A DNA stretch of 64,000 bases from Dipteronia dyeriana (Eukaryota > Streptophyta > Magnoliopsida > Sapindales > Sapindaceae). The stretch spans positions 62,865,687-62,929,686 of the forward strand of contig CM065295.1 in the NCBI GenBank assembly GCA_032871835.1, given 5' to 3'. Below, piece by piece: positions 1-11,109 of the stretch; position 1 is the stretch's first letter, and each line of letters starts with the position of its first letter. Below the pieces are notes generated by a model. It was not told the DNA's origin. It did no database searches and saw only the letters and a program-made list of their open reading frames with translations. Made by a program: the position numbers and the translations under genes.

Positions 1-660
1 CTTCCATGTTTCTTCCTATTTGGCATGTGAAGATTCTGTTGACCAGTCTTTGGTATGTTGCTCCTGCATATTTTAGCCCAAAGGGCATTACTGTATAACA
101 GTATAAGCTCTGATCGGTTGTGAATGCAGTTTTTTCCTCATCTGCCTTATTCATCCGGATTTGGTTATACCCTGAGTAGGCGTCCATGAAACTGAGTAAT
201 TCGTGGCCTGACGTGGCATCAACCAGTTGGTCTATCCTTGGCAGCGGAAAACTGTCTTTTGGGTATGCTTTATTCAAGTTTGTGAAATCTACGCACATTC
301 TTCACTGGCCTTTTTTCTTCTGGATGAGCACCACATTGGCTACCCACTGAGGGTAACTGATCTCTCTGATTGATCCTACAGCGAGTAATTTCTCCACTTC
401 TTGCTTGATCGCCTGACTTCTTTCGAGGTTAAAAGATCTTCTTTTTTGTATTACTGGTTTTGCATGTGGGTCCACTGCAAGATGATGTGATATTACTCGG
501 GCATCTATCCCTACCATGTCTTCATGACTCTAGGCGAACACATCTTTGTATTCTCTGAGCAGATCAATAAGATTTTGCTTAACCTTTCCTTCTAAACTAG
601 CCTCGATTTTGATCTTCTTACCTGGCTCATCTTCCCTTAAGACTATTTCCTCTATTGGTT
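1..660 (-). pseudogene. Reverse transcriptase of element A (partial)
   Basis: The minus strand encodes the N-terminal half of a Ty3/gypsy reverse transcriptase that copies the element RNA into DNA in virus-like particles. Visible blocks include REYKDVFA, DARVISHHLA, PVIQKRRSF, the segment ANVVLIQKKKGQ, RMCVDFTNLNKA, DSFPLPRIDQLVDATSGHE, a YSGYNQIRMNKADEEKTAF block and VMPFGLK. The window ends just before the YIDD active-site motif. Two tryptophan codons are stops: TAG at 530-532 (expected VFAWSHED) and TGA at 302-304 (expected GQWRMCVDF). Element D keeps Trp at both places. The gene is dead by nonsense mutation; the family assignment is secure. Confidence 0.88.
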
Positions 661-1228
661 AACTTTTAGACACTTTCGAACAACAGTGATTCTTGCTCGG
701 TCTGATCTGATCGGTGACGGTGAACACTCGTTCACTATTGTATGTGTCTTTGTAAACCAAGAGATTAGCTCTTCTGGCCATCTCCTAGGACCCCTTGACT
801 ATTCCTACCCCCCGTTCAGTTGGGAATTTGATCATCAGAGCATAAGTAGCTGTTACTGCCTTAGTGTTATTCAAGAATGACCGATCTAACAACGCGTTAT
901 AAGGCCAATTGTCTAAGTCTACCAGTATAAAATCGAGCAACACTGTTCTCTGACAAGGTGCTACTCCAATTTTTACGGGCAACTTTATTGTCCTGAGAGA
1001 CCTGTCCTCAACTCCCCGAATCCTTTGAGTGGGGTATGAAAAGGTTGCAGATCCTTTCGGTCCAACCTGAGTCTGATCGGACGATAATTATACATATTTG
1101 AGGTCCCCATTACCTATTGTTTGTTCTCGTTTTCGAGTGTATTTTTGTATATAATGAGTTTGTTGAGCTTTGTGTAGGTATATATTCCCTACATATGATA
1201 TTTGAGCTTAAATGACAGTTAGGAAGCA

Positions 1229-1600
1229 AACTTTCGGGGTCCATATCTACCTCCTCAAAGTGAACTGGGTTTTGTACCACCTATTTTTAGAAAGCCCCAG
1301 AAGTCTTCTTTCTAGTGGTTTTTACGGATTGCAATTACGGGTTTTCTAGAGGGAGATATGCGTGTTTTCCTAACGGTGCGTAAGGTTGGAAACATGACAG
1401 CGGCTGAGAGCTTCATACAGAACACCCAACTTTCGGGGATCATATCTCCCTCCTCAGATTGAATCATGTTCAGATCTTTATATATTTAGAAATCCCCAGA
1501 AGTCTTCTTTCCAGCGGTTTTTACGGATTGTAATTCCTAGTTTTCTAGAGGGATATATGCGCATTTTCGTAACGGTGCAAGAGCTTGGAAACTGGTGTCA
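1229..1600 (+). repeat. ~199-bp tandem duplication inside the nested LTR
   Basis: Two successive copies begin AACTTTCGGGG at 1229 and 1428. Both run through CCCCAGAAGTCTTCTTTC, GGTTTTTACGGATTG and TTTTCTAGAGGGA. They differ at many positions, so the duplication is old. It lies upstream of the TATA-like site and so within the likely U3 promoter region of the LTR. Confidence 0.75.
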
Positions 1601-2492
1601 CGACTGCGACACTAAGTCACGAAAATTACTGTCGCCCGGTGTGTCGTCTTGCAAGACCGAAACACACCTGATTCCCGACCGCGACATATTGGTTTTAGGC
1701 CATTTTCATAGGGGCAAATGTGTCCATTTTGCACCCCAATTCATCCCCAAACTTTCCCTAACTATAAATACATCATTTTCTCCTCTTCTCTGGACACAAC
1801 AACAAAGACAAGAACATGCCATCATCATCTTCTTCACAAATCAAGAGAGAGAGAAGCTTCCAAAGCTCCCATGGAGGTCCTCCTCCATGGGAAGCTCACC
1901 ACTACCCTTTTCTACACATCCTCCACCACTTTTGAGAGTTGATTGCAAGGAGATAGGAGTGGTCTATGACCAATTTTGAGCTAGGGATTCATGGAGCACT
2001 TGGAGGGATTTCTTCAAGGGTTGTCTCCTTTAAACTCATTCTCTTTGTATTTCATGTTTTCTTGATTGTGTAATCCCCACTTGGGAAATATTGTAAACCT
2101 TATTTATGCTCAATATATGTTGGTTGATTTTATATTCATTTGGGTTTTAATTTGTTCTTACTATTATTGATTAATCCCTTATCTTGATATGCTTGTGTAT
2201 GGAGATTGGAAATTGATATATGTTCATGGATGGGATTAGGAGTAGATTAACTTAATTATAGGAGTAGTTGTAATCAAATATCTCATTTGTGTGTATATGT
2301 CTTTAGAAGGTCGAAATTAACTTGTATGGATGGGTTTGGGTGTTTGTGGGTTTTTGGTTGTGCCTAAAAGGACCAATCCGGGTATAATCTTAACCACTTA
2401 GCTCTAAAGAATGAATAAAACTTGTTCTATGCAAGACCTTGCTAGAATAGGTTTTGGCTTATGTTCATATGCTTAATGGTAGGAACTTAAGG

Positions 2493-2624
2493 CACAATTA
2501 CTTCACCGAGACCTTGAGGAGTGATTCGTGTCTCGAATCCTTTAGTTGAGATTACAAGCACAATTACTTCACCGAGGCCTTGGGGAGTGATTTGAGTTTG
2601 TAAATCTCTCAATTGAGAGAACAA
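2493..2624 (+). repeat. 66-bp tandem duplication
   Basis: Two copies of a 66-bp unit start CACAATTACTTCACCGAG at 2493 and 2559, in the downstream part of the nested LTR. No function is evident. Confidence 0.75.
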
Positions 2625-2632
2625 TCCCTTAG

Positions 2633-2827
2633 CTTGAATTGAATGTCCTTAATTAAAGGGGGATTGAGCATTCATGAGATTGGAGAACGCCTAGTCGTCC
2701 AGTGGTAATGACATCTCGGATTGACACCCGAGAAGACCCGGTGTTCGATTCCCGGTTACGGATGAGAGGTCTCATTTCTATCCATTTTGTATTATTCCCT
2801 TGTATCTTGAATTGGATATCCTTAATG
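2633..2827 (+). mobile_element. tRNA-derived SINE-like insert
   Basis: Positions 2690-2763 resemble a plant tRNA-Glu: GTCGTCCAGTGGTAATGA (A-box region), an anticodon-like arm with CTCGG/CCGAG, then GTTCGATTCCCGG (B box). The acceptor stem does not pair and the anticodon loop is one base too long, so it is not a working tRNA. Near-identical ~20-bp segments beginning CTTGAATTG flank it at 2633-2654 and 2806-2827 and could be target duplications of a ~150-bp SINE. There is no clear 3' poly(A) or poly(T) tail, so a tRNA pseudogene carried in the LTR is the alternative. Confidence 0.4.
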
Positions 2828-3559
2828 CTTAACAACCACTATTTGTGCACTTATGTATGGTGAGATTTATGAACCTTGTGTGATCATTCTCATGCATCTC
2901 TCCTATCCACCCTTTTATTATTTGTCACTTTAATCTCCATTCTCACCCCTCCATATTCCTTTGTACTTATTTACATTCTTTTTAGATTCATTTCCTTTGC
3001 ACACACATGCAATATGCTTACACTTCACACACACCACTCTTACCCTTGCCATGTTCTTATTTACATGCTTTCAATAAACACTAGAACTTGAAACGATCGA
3101 CGGATGACACCTCTCTGTGGACGATACACTCGCTTGTCGCTTTACTTGTTTTCAAACTTTATAGCACATTGCGTAGGACTTTTTATAAATATTCTTTTGA
3201 TAATCGCAATTTGGTAACAACATAAAAAACGAGTATCACATCCGAACTACCATTTTCTATTAAAATTCTCCTGACTTCTCTGTGTCCAATTCTGGCACTT
3301 ATGACAAGGTCGTCATTTTATCGAACATCTACCCTATGTGAGTCAGCTTCTATGAATATTATTGGGTCTCATCCTTCTTTTACCCTTTTCGGGTCTGGTT
3401 CGACAGAGTTGACATCAAAGTTCTGCCTTGCCTCTATCGCTTCTCTGATTTCCTGAGTTCGCTCTCAGTTACTTCTTCCAGGTGATGGTCATCCAAAGAT
3501 TGTTTGTATTATTTCATTGGCCTCGGGGCTAACCATTTTGTTTTGACCGGAACTATGAT

Positions 3560-5218
3560 CAGGCCTAAGTCTCTTTCTTCGTTTCTGACCTCTCATCTCT
3601 TTTTAAGATTATATCTTGCAGGTATCCTTCCCGAATGAGGGTCTCTATGTAGTCTCTAAGCCGGTAACATTTGAAAGTCTCATGACTGGTTTCCTTATGG
3701 AATCGGCAGTACTTTGTTGTATCTCATCGGGCAAACTGAGACTGTCAGCGAGGCTATTTCACTAGATTTTTCTCTTCCAATATGGCCAGGATTTCTTCCT
3801 GCTTTTTTCGGAGAGGGGTGAAGTTTGTGTATTCTCCTTGAAACTTCTCCGTAGTCTGGTCGGCATTACGTCTGCTTCCTTTGTCCTTGCTTCTTTATTT
3901 GTTGTTTCCTTTTTACTTTCCCTTTTGGTTCTGTACCATCGACTCGACATCTTTTTGTTCTGGTTTTCCTCCATGCACATAGCATTCTCCCGTGGTTAAC
4001 TCCTCTTCTTCGGCTAGTGCATATCTGGTTAAACGGGCTCTTCTTAGATCAAAAGATAGTCGTCCATTATGTAAATTGTTTATAAATGCAACAATTATTG
4101 CTTCACCATTTGCACTGCCAATTTCTGATACCGTCTGACCGAATCTCCCCAAGTTTTTTTTAACGACTCATCTTTCCCTTGTTTTAGCTGAGAAAGGTAA
4201 GTCACTTATTTTTTCCTATGTACATTACCCAGAAATTGTCTTGAGAAACTTTTGCTTAATTCACTGAAACTTCTGATGCTTGTCGGGGGTAACCTTTTAA
4301 CCATCTTAAGCCTGTGTCTTCCAGAGTCTGTGGAAAGTTGAGACATAGTAAAGGGTCGTTGTGGGCATACTGAGCCATATCGCTTTTATACCGTCTGACG
4401 TGTTCTTTAAGATCTGTATCCTTCTTGAATTGTTCTACGTGTGGCATCCTGAATCTTTCTGGAAATAGGGTTCGTAGAAAGTCCCTGGTGAATGGACTAT
4501 CGGAATCGTTGTCGAATAAGTCATTATACCCATATCGCCTAACGAGCGCATCCAAATGACGCCTATTATTTTCGACTTCTAGAGTCAGGCTCTGAATCAT
4601 AACATCTTTGTCTCCCACCGGATCTCCATGATGGTTAAACCTTTGGGTGACCGACATGCCTTTTTCCAGCTCCTCTTCACTTTGTTGTCGAGTCTCACGG
4701 GTCGATCCTTGCAGGTGTATGGTTTCATGACGACGCTTGCGATAGTACCAATCCATGTGTCTGTCATGCTTGCGATGTCTATCATAGGCTATCTGACCAT
4801 GGCTCTGCCTTTGGCATGGTCGTTCCTCTTCGGGTGTTTCACGTCCCTTATCATGATTACATGTTACACCTCTAGCTTGATTGACTGGAACAGAGTTCCT
4901 ACCAGCTTCTGGTGTATCTAGTTCCGGCCCAACTATAACTGAACGAAGCCTTGTAAGTGGGGGATTAGAAGGTTGCGTTTCTTCTGTAGCTAATAGGTCA
5001 ACCCCTTCTCTTACCGCGTCCGCTAACAGCTGTTGTAGTGCATCACAGAAGCGTCGTGTCAAGTCTTCGATGGTAGGAGGGATTTGTTGGATCCCCGCTA
5101 AAGATGTTGGTTGGCTATCGGTGGTTGTGGTGAGATCTCTTCAACTACCATCTATATGAATATTATCTAGAATTTTTTGGACATCCCCAGAACTGTTTCT
5201 GCTTCCACTTTCAGCCAT
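3560..5218 (-). pseudogene. Gag of element A
   Basis: Gag forms the virus-like particle that packages element RNA. The start ATG (complement of 5216-5218) opens MAESGSRNSSGD and hits a stop after about 25 codons. The main block at 5062-4256 contains DALVRRYGYNDLF, FPERFRMPHVEQFKKDT, EHVRRYKSDMAQYAH and LLCLNFPQTLEDTGLRWL, the capsid-like core of Tat Gag. A frameshift near 4290 moves the rest (FGQTVSEIGSAN, AFINNLHNGRLSFDLRRARL) to another frame. Further downstream, near 3645-3710, is a zinc-finger-like KYCRFHKETSHETFKC followed by RLRDYIETLIREG. Homology to element D is continuous. It is not functional. Confidence 0.85.
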
Positions 5219-5248
5219 TACTTTTAATCAAATAGAAGGTTCATGCCC

Positions 5249-5268
5249 CTTATTCTAACGCCAATTGT
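5249..5268 (-). other. Primer-binding site of element A
   Basis: On the minus strand the LTR end is followed by ACAATTGGCGTTAGAATAAG, matching the same place in element D (ACAATTGGCGCTAGAAGG). A tRNA primes minus-strand DNA synthesis here. I do not assign the tRNA. Confidence 0.7.
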
Positions 5269-6105
5269 TAACGTCGATTTCTCGATTTGTGAGAAAGTCA
5301 ACAAGATTGGATTTCAGTCGTGACCTCAAAGAGAAAGAGAAAGAGAATGCAATTTGAAACTAGTTAGACACAAGTTTACGTGGTAACACTCCAGTGATCG
5401 AAGAAACGTCCACGGGTGGTTGAACAAGCAACCGAACCAAAATCCACTATTGAAATAAAGATTTACAAGTCTCGATCTCTCTTTTCTCTCTCTGCGTGCT
5501 CTTCTATCTCTTTATGACGAGATTATGGGTCTATTTATATATGCATAGAACCCTAATCCTTTTTGTACAGGTAATGAAAGAATTTTGTATTTAATTACAA
5601 TTTCGTTGCTTGTTGGAGTCCTCTTTAACTTTTTTCCTAGTTCGGAGATTGTATGAAGATCGAATGGGATTCCGAAGATATACTCAGTTTAGGACTTTAT
5701 TTCCTTATAAATGTGCAGTCTTCTTGAAGGAATAAAGTTGTTGCTTGATCAGGAACATGTTTTCCTGTTTAGTATTTTGTTCTTCTAGAAGTTCTTGAAA
5801 TGGATGTCTTTGTGTATTTGAGCATCACTTTTGGTTTACTGTGTGAATTATTTATTGGACTTCTCTATTCGGGCTTCTCGTTTTTATCCAAGGGTGATAT
5901 GACGTCAGCTGATCCCGAGTGGAACATGATGTCACCTGGTCCCGAGCAGGTCTTGCTCAGTACTTGTATTTATACTTACTCGGGTTCTTATTCCTTAGTG
6001 ATATCTTGAAGGATATTTTCTGAATGCCTATTCGGATATCTACCTGGCAATCTTATCCACCTTGTCAATGACGTGTATATCTGATAAAATTTACATATAA
6101 TAGAT
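5269..6105 (-). repeat. 5' LTR of element A
   Basis: This ~837-bp LTR is similar along its length to the LTRs of element D: the same GTAAATTTTA start, AGGTGGATA-like block, repeated CTCGGG/CCCGAG motifs, a TATA-like TATATAAATAGACCC on the minus strand, and the ACCCGTGGACG block near the 3' end. The inner edge is set by the primer site. The outer edge near 6105 is inferred from alignment with D and may be off by several bases. Confidence 0.85.
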
Positions 6106-6142
6106 ATGAAATTTCATATTTACACGGTATTTCATGTAAGAT

Positions 6143-6250
6143 ATGAAATATCTAATGTATGTCATGTTGGGAATGAAATATCCCATATATGTCATATTGG
6201 GCATGAAATATCTCATGTATGTCATGTTGAGCATGAAATATCTCATGTAC
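6143..6250. repeat. 30-bp minisatellite, ~3.6 copies
   Basis: Units beginning ATGAAATATC start at 6143, 6173, 6203 and 6233 and continue with ATGTATGTCATGTTG. The repeats lie just outside the LTR of element A and produce a spurious repetitive minus-strand ORF (6091-6300). Confidence 0.9.
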
Positions 6251-6809
6251 CTCAAAAAAACATGACTACACAATATTAGGTGATGTGTCACGATAAACAT
6301 GAAATAATCAACTTATATCACTTTTATAATGACACACTGCTTGAAATATAATTTCAAACTGAAATCGAAATTTCTTTCATTGTCACCAAAAAAACTTCAA
6401 AACTGAAACAAAATAATTTCAAACTTCTGTTGAAATTGAAAATTTACAAACCTTGAAGTTTTGAGAAGCGATTCAACCGCAAACTCGGAATTTTTAAAAA
6501 AAAAAACTCTTCCCAAATCTTGGTTTCTTTACAATTTCCATTCAAAATAACTTTAATTTATTGATAAAATTTCAATGAGAATTAAGAATTTAAAAAGATA
6601 TGAGTGATAAAAAGATAGGTGCTAGAGATGAGTGATAGAGAAAGATGAGTAATGGAGAGAAAAAAAGAAGAAGAAAAATGATAAAAGGGTAGTTTTATAA
6701 TTTGTTGACTAAAAATAATATTATATTATGATGATTGATTACAAATAATAAAAAATTAGAATTTGGTTATAAACAACAATTCGTTCTGTGGATTGGTTAT
6801 TTTTTGTAA
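6251..6809. other. AT-rich spacer, no gene seen
   Basis: Simple AT-rich sequence with repeated AATTTCAAACT-like strings and purine-rich GATGAGTGATAGAGAAAG near 6600-6670. No ORF with recognisable protein content. Confidence 0.7.
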
Positions 6810-7140
6810 TTTTCACTTTATTTAATTATATGTATTTAATTGCATCAGTTGTATGTTTTTATTTGATTAATTTTTTGTTTATTTATTATGATAAACGTAT
6901 TAAACAGTTTAAATGGGTTGAATGGGTTAATTATTCATTTTCCTAAACAAGTCCAACGACAAACAGGTTAGCTGTGTCATGTCATGTTGACCCATATATA
7001 ATCGTGTTCGTGTTTAGGGGATCTGACCTGTTTAATAAATGGGTTGTGTACTCGTGTTTGTGCCATGTCAACAATAAACGGATTCGTGTTTGGGAAGCGA
7101 TATGGGAAACAATTTATGAAAAATTTAGAAAACTTAGGAC
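6810..7140 (+). repeat. Dispersed repeat R1, copy 1
   Basis: Matches copies at 17308-18690 and 24900-25330. Shared landmarks in order are TTTAATTGCATCA, ATGGGTTGAATGGGTTAATT, GTGTCATGTCATGTTGACCC, ATATATAATCGTGTTCGTG, TTTAGGGGATCTGACC, GTCAACAATAAACGG and AATTTAGAAAA. It is noncoding. The family resembles common noncoding plant repeats, but I cannot place it in a class; a non-autonomous DNA transposon is possible. Confidence 0.8.
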
Positions 7141-7187
7141 CCGTCCTGTAAGGGTTTTTCAGTTTGTGTTTTTCGAAAATAAAAATG

Positions 7188-7342
7188 AAAATGAAAACAG
7201 TGTTTTTTATTTCAGTTTCGAATTCCAAAAACGCGTCTGGTAGCATATGCTGAAAGCTGTATTTTGAAAATGAAAACAGTATTTTTTATTTTTGTTTCGA
7301 ATTCCGAAAACGTGTCTGGTAGCATATACTGAAAGTTGTATT
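7188..7342 (+). repeat. ~77-bp tandem duplication
   Basis: Two imperfect copies share GAAAATGAAAACAGT, TTTCGAATTCC, CGTGTCTGGTAGCATAT-type and CTGAAAG blocks. The two long overlapping ORFs on both strands here (6974-7246) arise from this low-complexity sequence and are not genes. Confidence 0.7.
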
Positions 7343-7379
7343 ATGAAAATGAAAACGGAAAAAACGCGTATGGTAGGTT

Positions 7380-7641
7380 AACTGAAAAACTATTAAAAAT
7401 TGATTACATAATTAATCAATATAATTTTTGTATTGTAATTTTTAAATACAACAAAAACAGCACATCAAAAATTAATTCAAAAAAACATATCAGAAAAATG
7501 AATTAATCAAAACTAAACTCATAAATTATAAATATAAATAAATATATATATATATAATACATTATATACTATATAAATATATAATATTTGATATTATATA
7601 CATATAACATTATAAATATATATAACATAATATATATAGTA

Positions 7642-7696
<55 letters not shown>

Positions 7697-7867
7697 ATTA
7701 TATATATTATAACATATATATTATATAAATAATATTATATTTAATAATACATATAATCATAATATTATATATATTATAGAATACTAATATACTATTTATA
7801 TAAATATTATAATATATAATATTTTATATAGTAATTATATTATAATACTGATAAATTATAATATAAG
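7380..7867. repeat. Very AT-rich DNA with a TA microsatellite
   Basis: About 500 bp made almost only of A and T, with an uninterrupted (TA)n tract at roughly 7645-7690. No gene. It borders the outer end of the copia LTR. Confidence 0.85.
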
Positions 7868-9220
7868 TGTGTGACTATAACATAGAGGGAGTGAATAGGT
7901 TTTAATTCGATAAATTACCGATTTTGCGAATTAGTAAATGTTATTAAAATTACCCCATTCTACTAAGTGATCAATTAAAAGATAACAAGCATAAAACAAT
8001 GAAGACACGCAATGTATACGTGGAAACCCTCCAAATGGGAAAAATCACGGGCTGTTTATAGCATCACCCTTGATCCACAAAATCCACTATTGAGTAAAAG
8101 TTTACAACCTAGGTTGACCTCCCGTCTAACCCTCCAGTTACTAACCCTTTCACTCTACCCAACGGGGCCTTAATAGTGATTTTAGATCCCTAGCCTTATG
8201 CACTAACCACTTAGCCACAAGCTAACTCAACAATGAAGAGATAATGGCAACATAAGTGAATATGCAAGAATATTCAATATGCAAAAATGCTAGGTCAAGA
8301 CATTCATGCTTATCTAGGATTAATAATGACAATTAAAACAAATCCTAGATATCAATGATGTAAATGTAAAGGCAAGAAGAATTAGCTAGAAGGGTAAAAT
8401 CGTCCTAAATACTAGCTATCACAAATTAATGCATCTCAACCAACAATCGATACACAAGCATGTCATAAAAGCAATTAAACATTCAAACAAGCATTTAATA
8501 TGCAATAAAGACTAAAACCCTAGGCATACATGTCTTTGTAATGAAAACATAAAGTTTAGAACATGTAGAGAATACCAAGTCACACACACACAAGAAACAC
8601 ATGCTTGGAAGATGCTTGATGATTTGGATTTTAAGGATGTTTGAGTAAAAATGGCTTCTTGGAGCTTCTCTATCTAAAGAACCGTATCTCTCTCCCAAAA
8701 ATAGGTTTGGAAGCTCTAAAAATGAGTTGGGAAGAAGATGGAACATTTATATGAAGCCTAGAGTGACACTGCGTCGTTTTGGGTACAAGGCAACCAAAAC
8801 TCGTCAGGACCGCTGGTAGTATCGCGGTCCAGGTAAGTGTCCAGACCGCGGCATAGAGAGCGGTGTATCACCTGGACAACGTTGCTCTGTAGCTCGCTGT
8901 GCATGCAGCGTGCACAGGCCGCGGTCTGGACAGCATGTATCCACTATGAAACTCCGTTTAGGAGACCGCGGCGTATACAACAAGCACAGACCGCGGTAGC
9001 CACAATGTGCATCCTCTGTCAAACACCGTTGTGCAGGCCGCGGCGGGGGCACTGCACAGAGAGCGGTCTAGACCGTGGTAAAGAGAAAAAAATCCTTTTT
9101 TTAAGACACAAACATACATTCAACACTCAAATAAAAATAAGACACACAAGGCACTCAAAATGGCTAATAAGCATGCAAGCAAGATAATTAAAATAAAATG
9201 CATGAGTGTGAGTGTGTGCA
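7868..9220 (-). repeat. 3' LTR of the copia element
   Basis: This 1353-bp LTR aligns along its length with 15953-17307. Over the first ~340 bp I counted about 22 differences (about 6%). It includes a GC-rich block (8796-9085) with five intact CCGCGG motifs. The outer edge is placed where similarity to the other LTR stops (TGTGTGACTATAAC); a few terminal bases may be missing or altered. Confidence 0.85.
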
Positions 9221-10620
9221 CTAAATCTCTTCAATGAAGTTAAGCAAGTGATTTTACCTGTGATGCTTGAGAAAGAACTTGAGCAATGAAGACCTAAACT
9301 ACCCTTACATATTGATCCCAAAATGTGGTTGTCAACGAAATGAGCCAATCAAAAACCGAGGAACTTACAATCTCCCCTTTTGGCTATTTCATGACAAAAC
9401 CACTCACTCACAAGGTATCCTCGCAACAAATAACAAGAAACAACAAGAGGTTAACAAAACAAGGAAAAAACATTCTATGTTACAAGAGATACCTAAACCT
9501 AAATCTTCAAATCTTTCATCTCTTGTAGAATGATCATCCCTACAAAACAAAGAACTACACTTTCAAAGACAAGTGTATGAAAGGGATCAAGATAAATAAA
9601 AACAAACGTAATTTGCATGAATTAGAAACAAGTAACATGCAATCAACAATGCACATAGCAAACGCTCCCCCTAAATAGATCCACTCCCTCTTAATAGGTC
9701 AATCTCCCATTAAATCATGCCAATATCAACAACATCAACTCCCCCTAAATCCAATATTACTCCCCATTTTTGTCACAAGATAGGCAAAGGAGCATTCCCC
9801 AATCGAAACGTTTTAGCAAAGAGAGATATTTGCAATGTAAATGCATAATCATATACAATAACTTTATGCAGGTTAATTAAGAGAGAGAGAAAAATTCATG
9901 GAAGTTTTATTGATTTGAATACGCGAGAAGAATGCCTTGAATGAAATACATGCAACATCAACTTCCAAAAGCATGGTGTTTGGCAAAGGAAATAAGCACA
10001 TGAGGTTCCAAGAGAAGTTAAACCGATTTGCACCAAATTGTCAATGGAAAACAAGATGTAGTTTAACCAACAAAAAATAAGAGCAACTATCAAACTTTAC
10101 AAGTTGAACAAGACATGAGCGATTATTGCACCCTATTAGATTTTTCTGAGCAAGATGCCCGTATGATAGTAGCCTTGTTCAATAAGTAAAGAGAGAAAGA
10201 GACTATTGGTTTGTGAAATCCTTGAAATGGATACAATATCCTTATTGAATGAAGTCTCAAAAGTCACTTGCACACATATTTGCAAAATTTTTGAAGCATT
10301 CAATAAATTCATCATGCATAATACTTTAAGCATGTCAAGATCAAGTTTTTCATAAACATGGAGATAAACTTTGGGTCAATCAAATGTACTTCCCAATCAA
10401 ATTTCCTAGTCCAAAAATACATGTTTGAACACAAATGAGACATGCATTTCAAATAAGGCAAAAACACACTTATTGAATAAAAAGACATATAATAACATAT
10501 GCAACCAAGATAATCAAGCAATTAATTAAAGAGTATAAAATTGAACAATTATTTTCTTATTAAGATGCAAGTTCGCTCTCTTTGCTTGAGCTCTACATAT
10601 GGGGTCAACAACAAAACCCA
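9221..10620 (-). other. Copia 3' noncoding region
   Basis: Between the RNase H end and the 3' LTR lies 1.4 kb without a recognisable protein on either strand. On the minus strand it contains several purine runs, for example AGGGGGAGTTGATG near 9740 and AGGGGGAGCG near 9670, as is usual downstream of pol in this lineage. Several minus-strand ORFs of 65-70 codons between 9896 and 10521 have no recognisable motif and are ignored. Confidence 0.6.
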
Positions 10621-10998
10621 TCAATACATATGACAAATCCCAATAGACCTACTAAGAGATTTAAACTTAGTTAAATCTAATGGCTTGGTAAATAAATCTG
10701 CTAGTTGATCATTTGTGCCCATATGTTCAAGTGCAATGCATTTGCTCTCAACTAGCTCCCTAATGAAATGATGTCTAATGACAATATGCTTGGTTCTAGA
10801 ATGCTGGACAGGATTTTCTGAAATATTGATGGCACTCATGTTATCACAATAAAGGGTTAGAGTACCTTGCTCAAAGCCATAATCCACAAGCATTTGCTTC
10901 ATATAAAGGAGTTGTGTGCAAGCACTCCCAGCTGCTATATACTCGGCCTCGGCTGTTGATAATGAGATGGATTTTTGCTTCTTGCAAAACCAATACAT
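10621..10998 (-). pseudogene. Copia RNase H domain
   Basis: RNase H degrades the RNA strand of the RNA-DNA hybrid during reverse transcription. The reading frame (125 codons) shows WFCKKQKSISLSTAEAEYIA, a CTQLLYMKQML segment, LYCDNMSAINISENPVQHSR, TKHIVIRHHFIREL and DQLADLFTKPL. The catalytic residues seen are Glu in STAEAEY, Asp in CDNMSA and Asp in DQLADLFTK. The first catalytic Asp lies upstream, in the gap to RT, where the frame is broken (about 10999-11110). The block ends ICHMY at a stop that may be the natural pol end. Confidence 0.9.
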
Positions 10999-11109
10999 AA
11001 GATTGTTCCCTAAGAAGAAGCAACCGCCCGATGTACTATTCCTATCATCACAATCACCTACCCAATCTGCATCACTAAAGCCTACTAAACTAGCATTAGT
11101 GTCAAAAGA

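Larger units (their letters stand above)
1093..3230 (+). mobile_element. Solo-LTR-like insertion nested in element A
   Basis: About 2.14 kb of foreign DNA interrupts the protease of element A. It looks like one long LTR on the plus strand: a possible TG start at 1099, a TATA-like CTATAAATAC near 1762, a pyrimidine-rich leader, then a CTCTGTGG stretch near 3113 and an ACA end near 3222. Similar CTCTGTGG stretches occur near LTR ends in some plant gypsy elements. It contains a ~199-bp duplication, a 66-bp duplication and a tRNA-derived insert. No credible long ORF or internal gag/pol is present, hence 'solo LTR'. I could not identify a clean 5-bp target duplication, so edges are good to about 10 bp and the family is unknown. 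Confidence 0.55.
770..3330 (-). pseudogene. Aspartic protease of element A, split by an insertion
   Basis: The minus strand carries a retropepsin-like protease that would cut the Gag-Pol polyprotein. The C-terminal half (about 770-1092) reads VKIGVAPCQRTVLLDF, VDLDNWPYNALL, DRSFLN and ATYALMIKFP, matching element D at 53265-53455; the usual GRPFLN is changed to DRSFLN. The N-terminal half (about 3231-3330) reads NGSSDVIL, the degraded active-site region. Between them lies unrelated DNA at about 1093-3230. Joining the flanks restores the order seen in D, so the split came from insertion after the element had landed. Confidence 0.8.
1..6105 (-). mobile_element. Tat-lineage Ty3/gypsy retrotransposon A (5' part)
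   Basis: This is a minus-strand LTR retrotransposon whose 3' half lies beyond the window start. In sense order it holds a 5' LTR (5269-6105), primer site, gag (5218 to about 3560), protease (3330 to 770, interrupted) and reverse transcriptase (660 to 1). Its gag, protease and RT match element D at 50236-62269 closely in protein, and the LTRs are also similar, so A and D belong to one family. It is defective: gag is frameshifted, RT has Trp-to-stop changes and the protease is split by a nested insertion. The 3' LTR and target duplication cannot be seen. Confidence 0.9.

Noticed and set aside
1557..1979. 140-codon plus-strand ORF
   Set aside because: It lies across the TATA-like region of the nested LTR, has no domain and reads through low-complexity Ser/His/Pro sequence; chance ORF.
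2690..2763. Functional tRNA gene
   Set aside because: Acceptor stem does not pair, anticodon loop has eight bases and the T stem is mismatched; treated as tRNA-derived repeat.
4628..5159. Plus-strand ORFs of 92-97 codons
   Set aside because: They are the antisense shadow of element A's gag, which aligns with element D's gag on the other strand.
6091..6300. Repetitive minus-strand ORF (YMRYFM...)
   Set aside because: Produced by the 30-bp tandem repeat; no start context or relatives.
8804..9187. Overlapping ORFs on both strands in the copia LTR (also 16718-17274)
   Set aside because: Caused by the GC-rich palindromic block; they change between the two LTRs and show no protein family.
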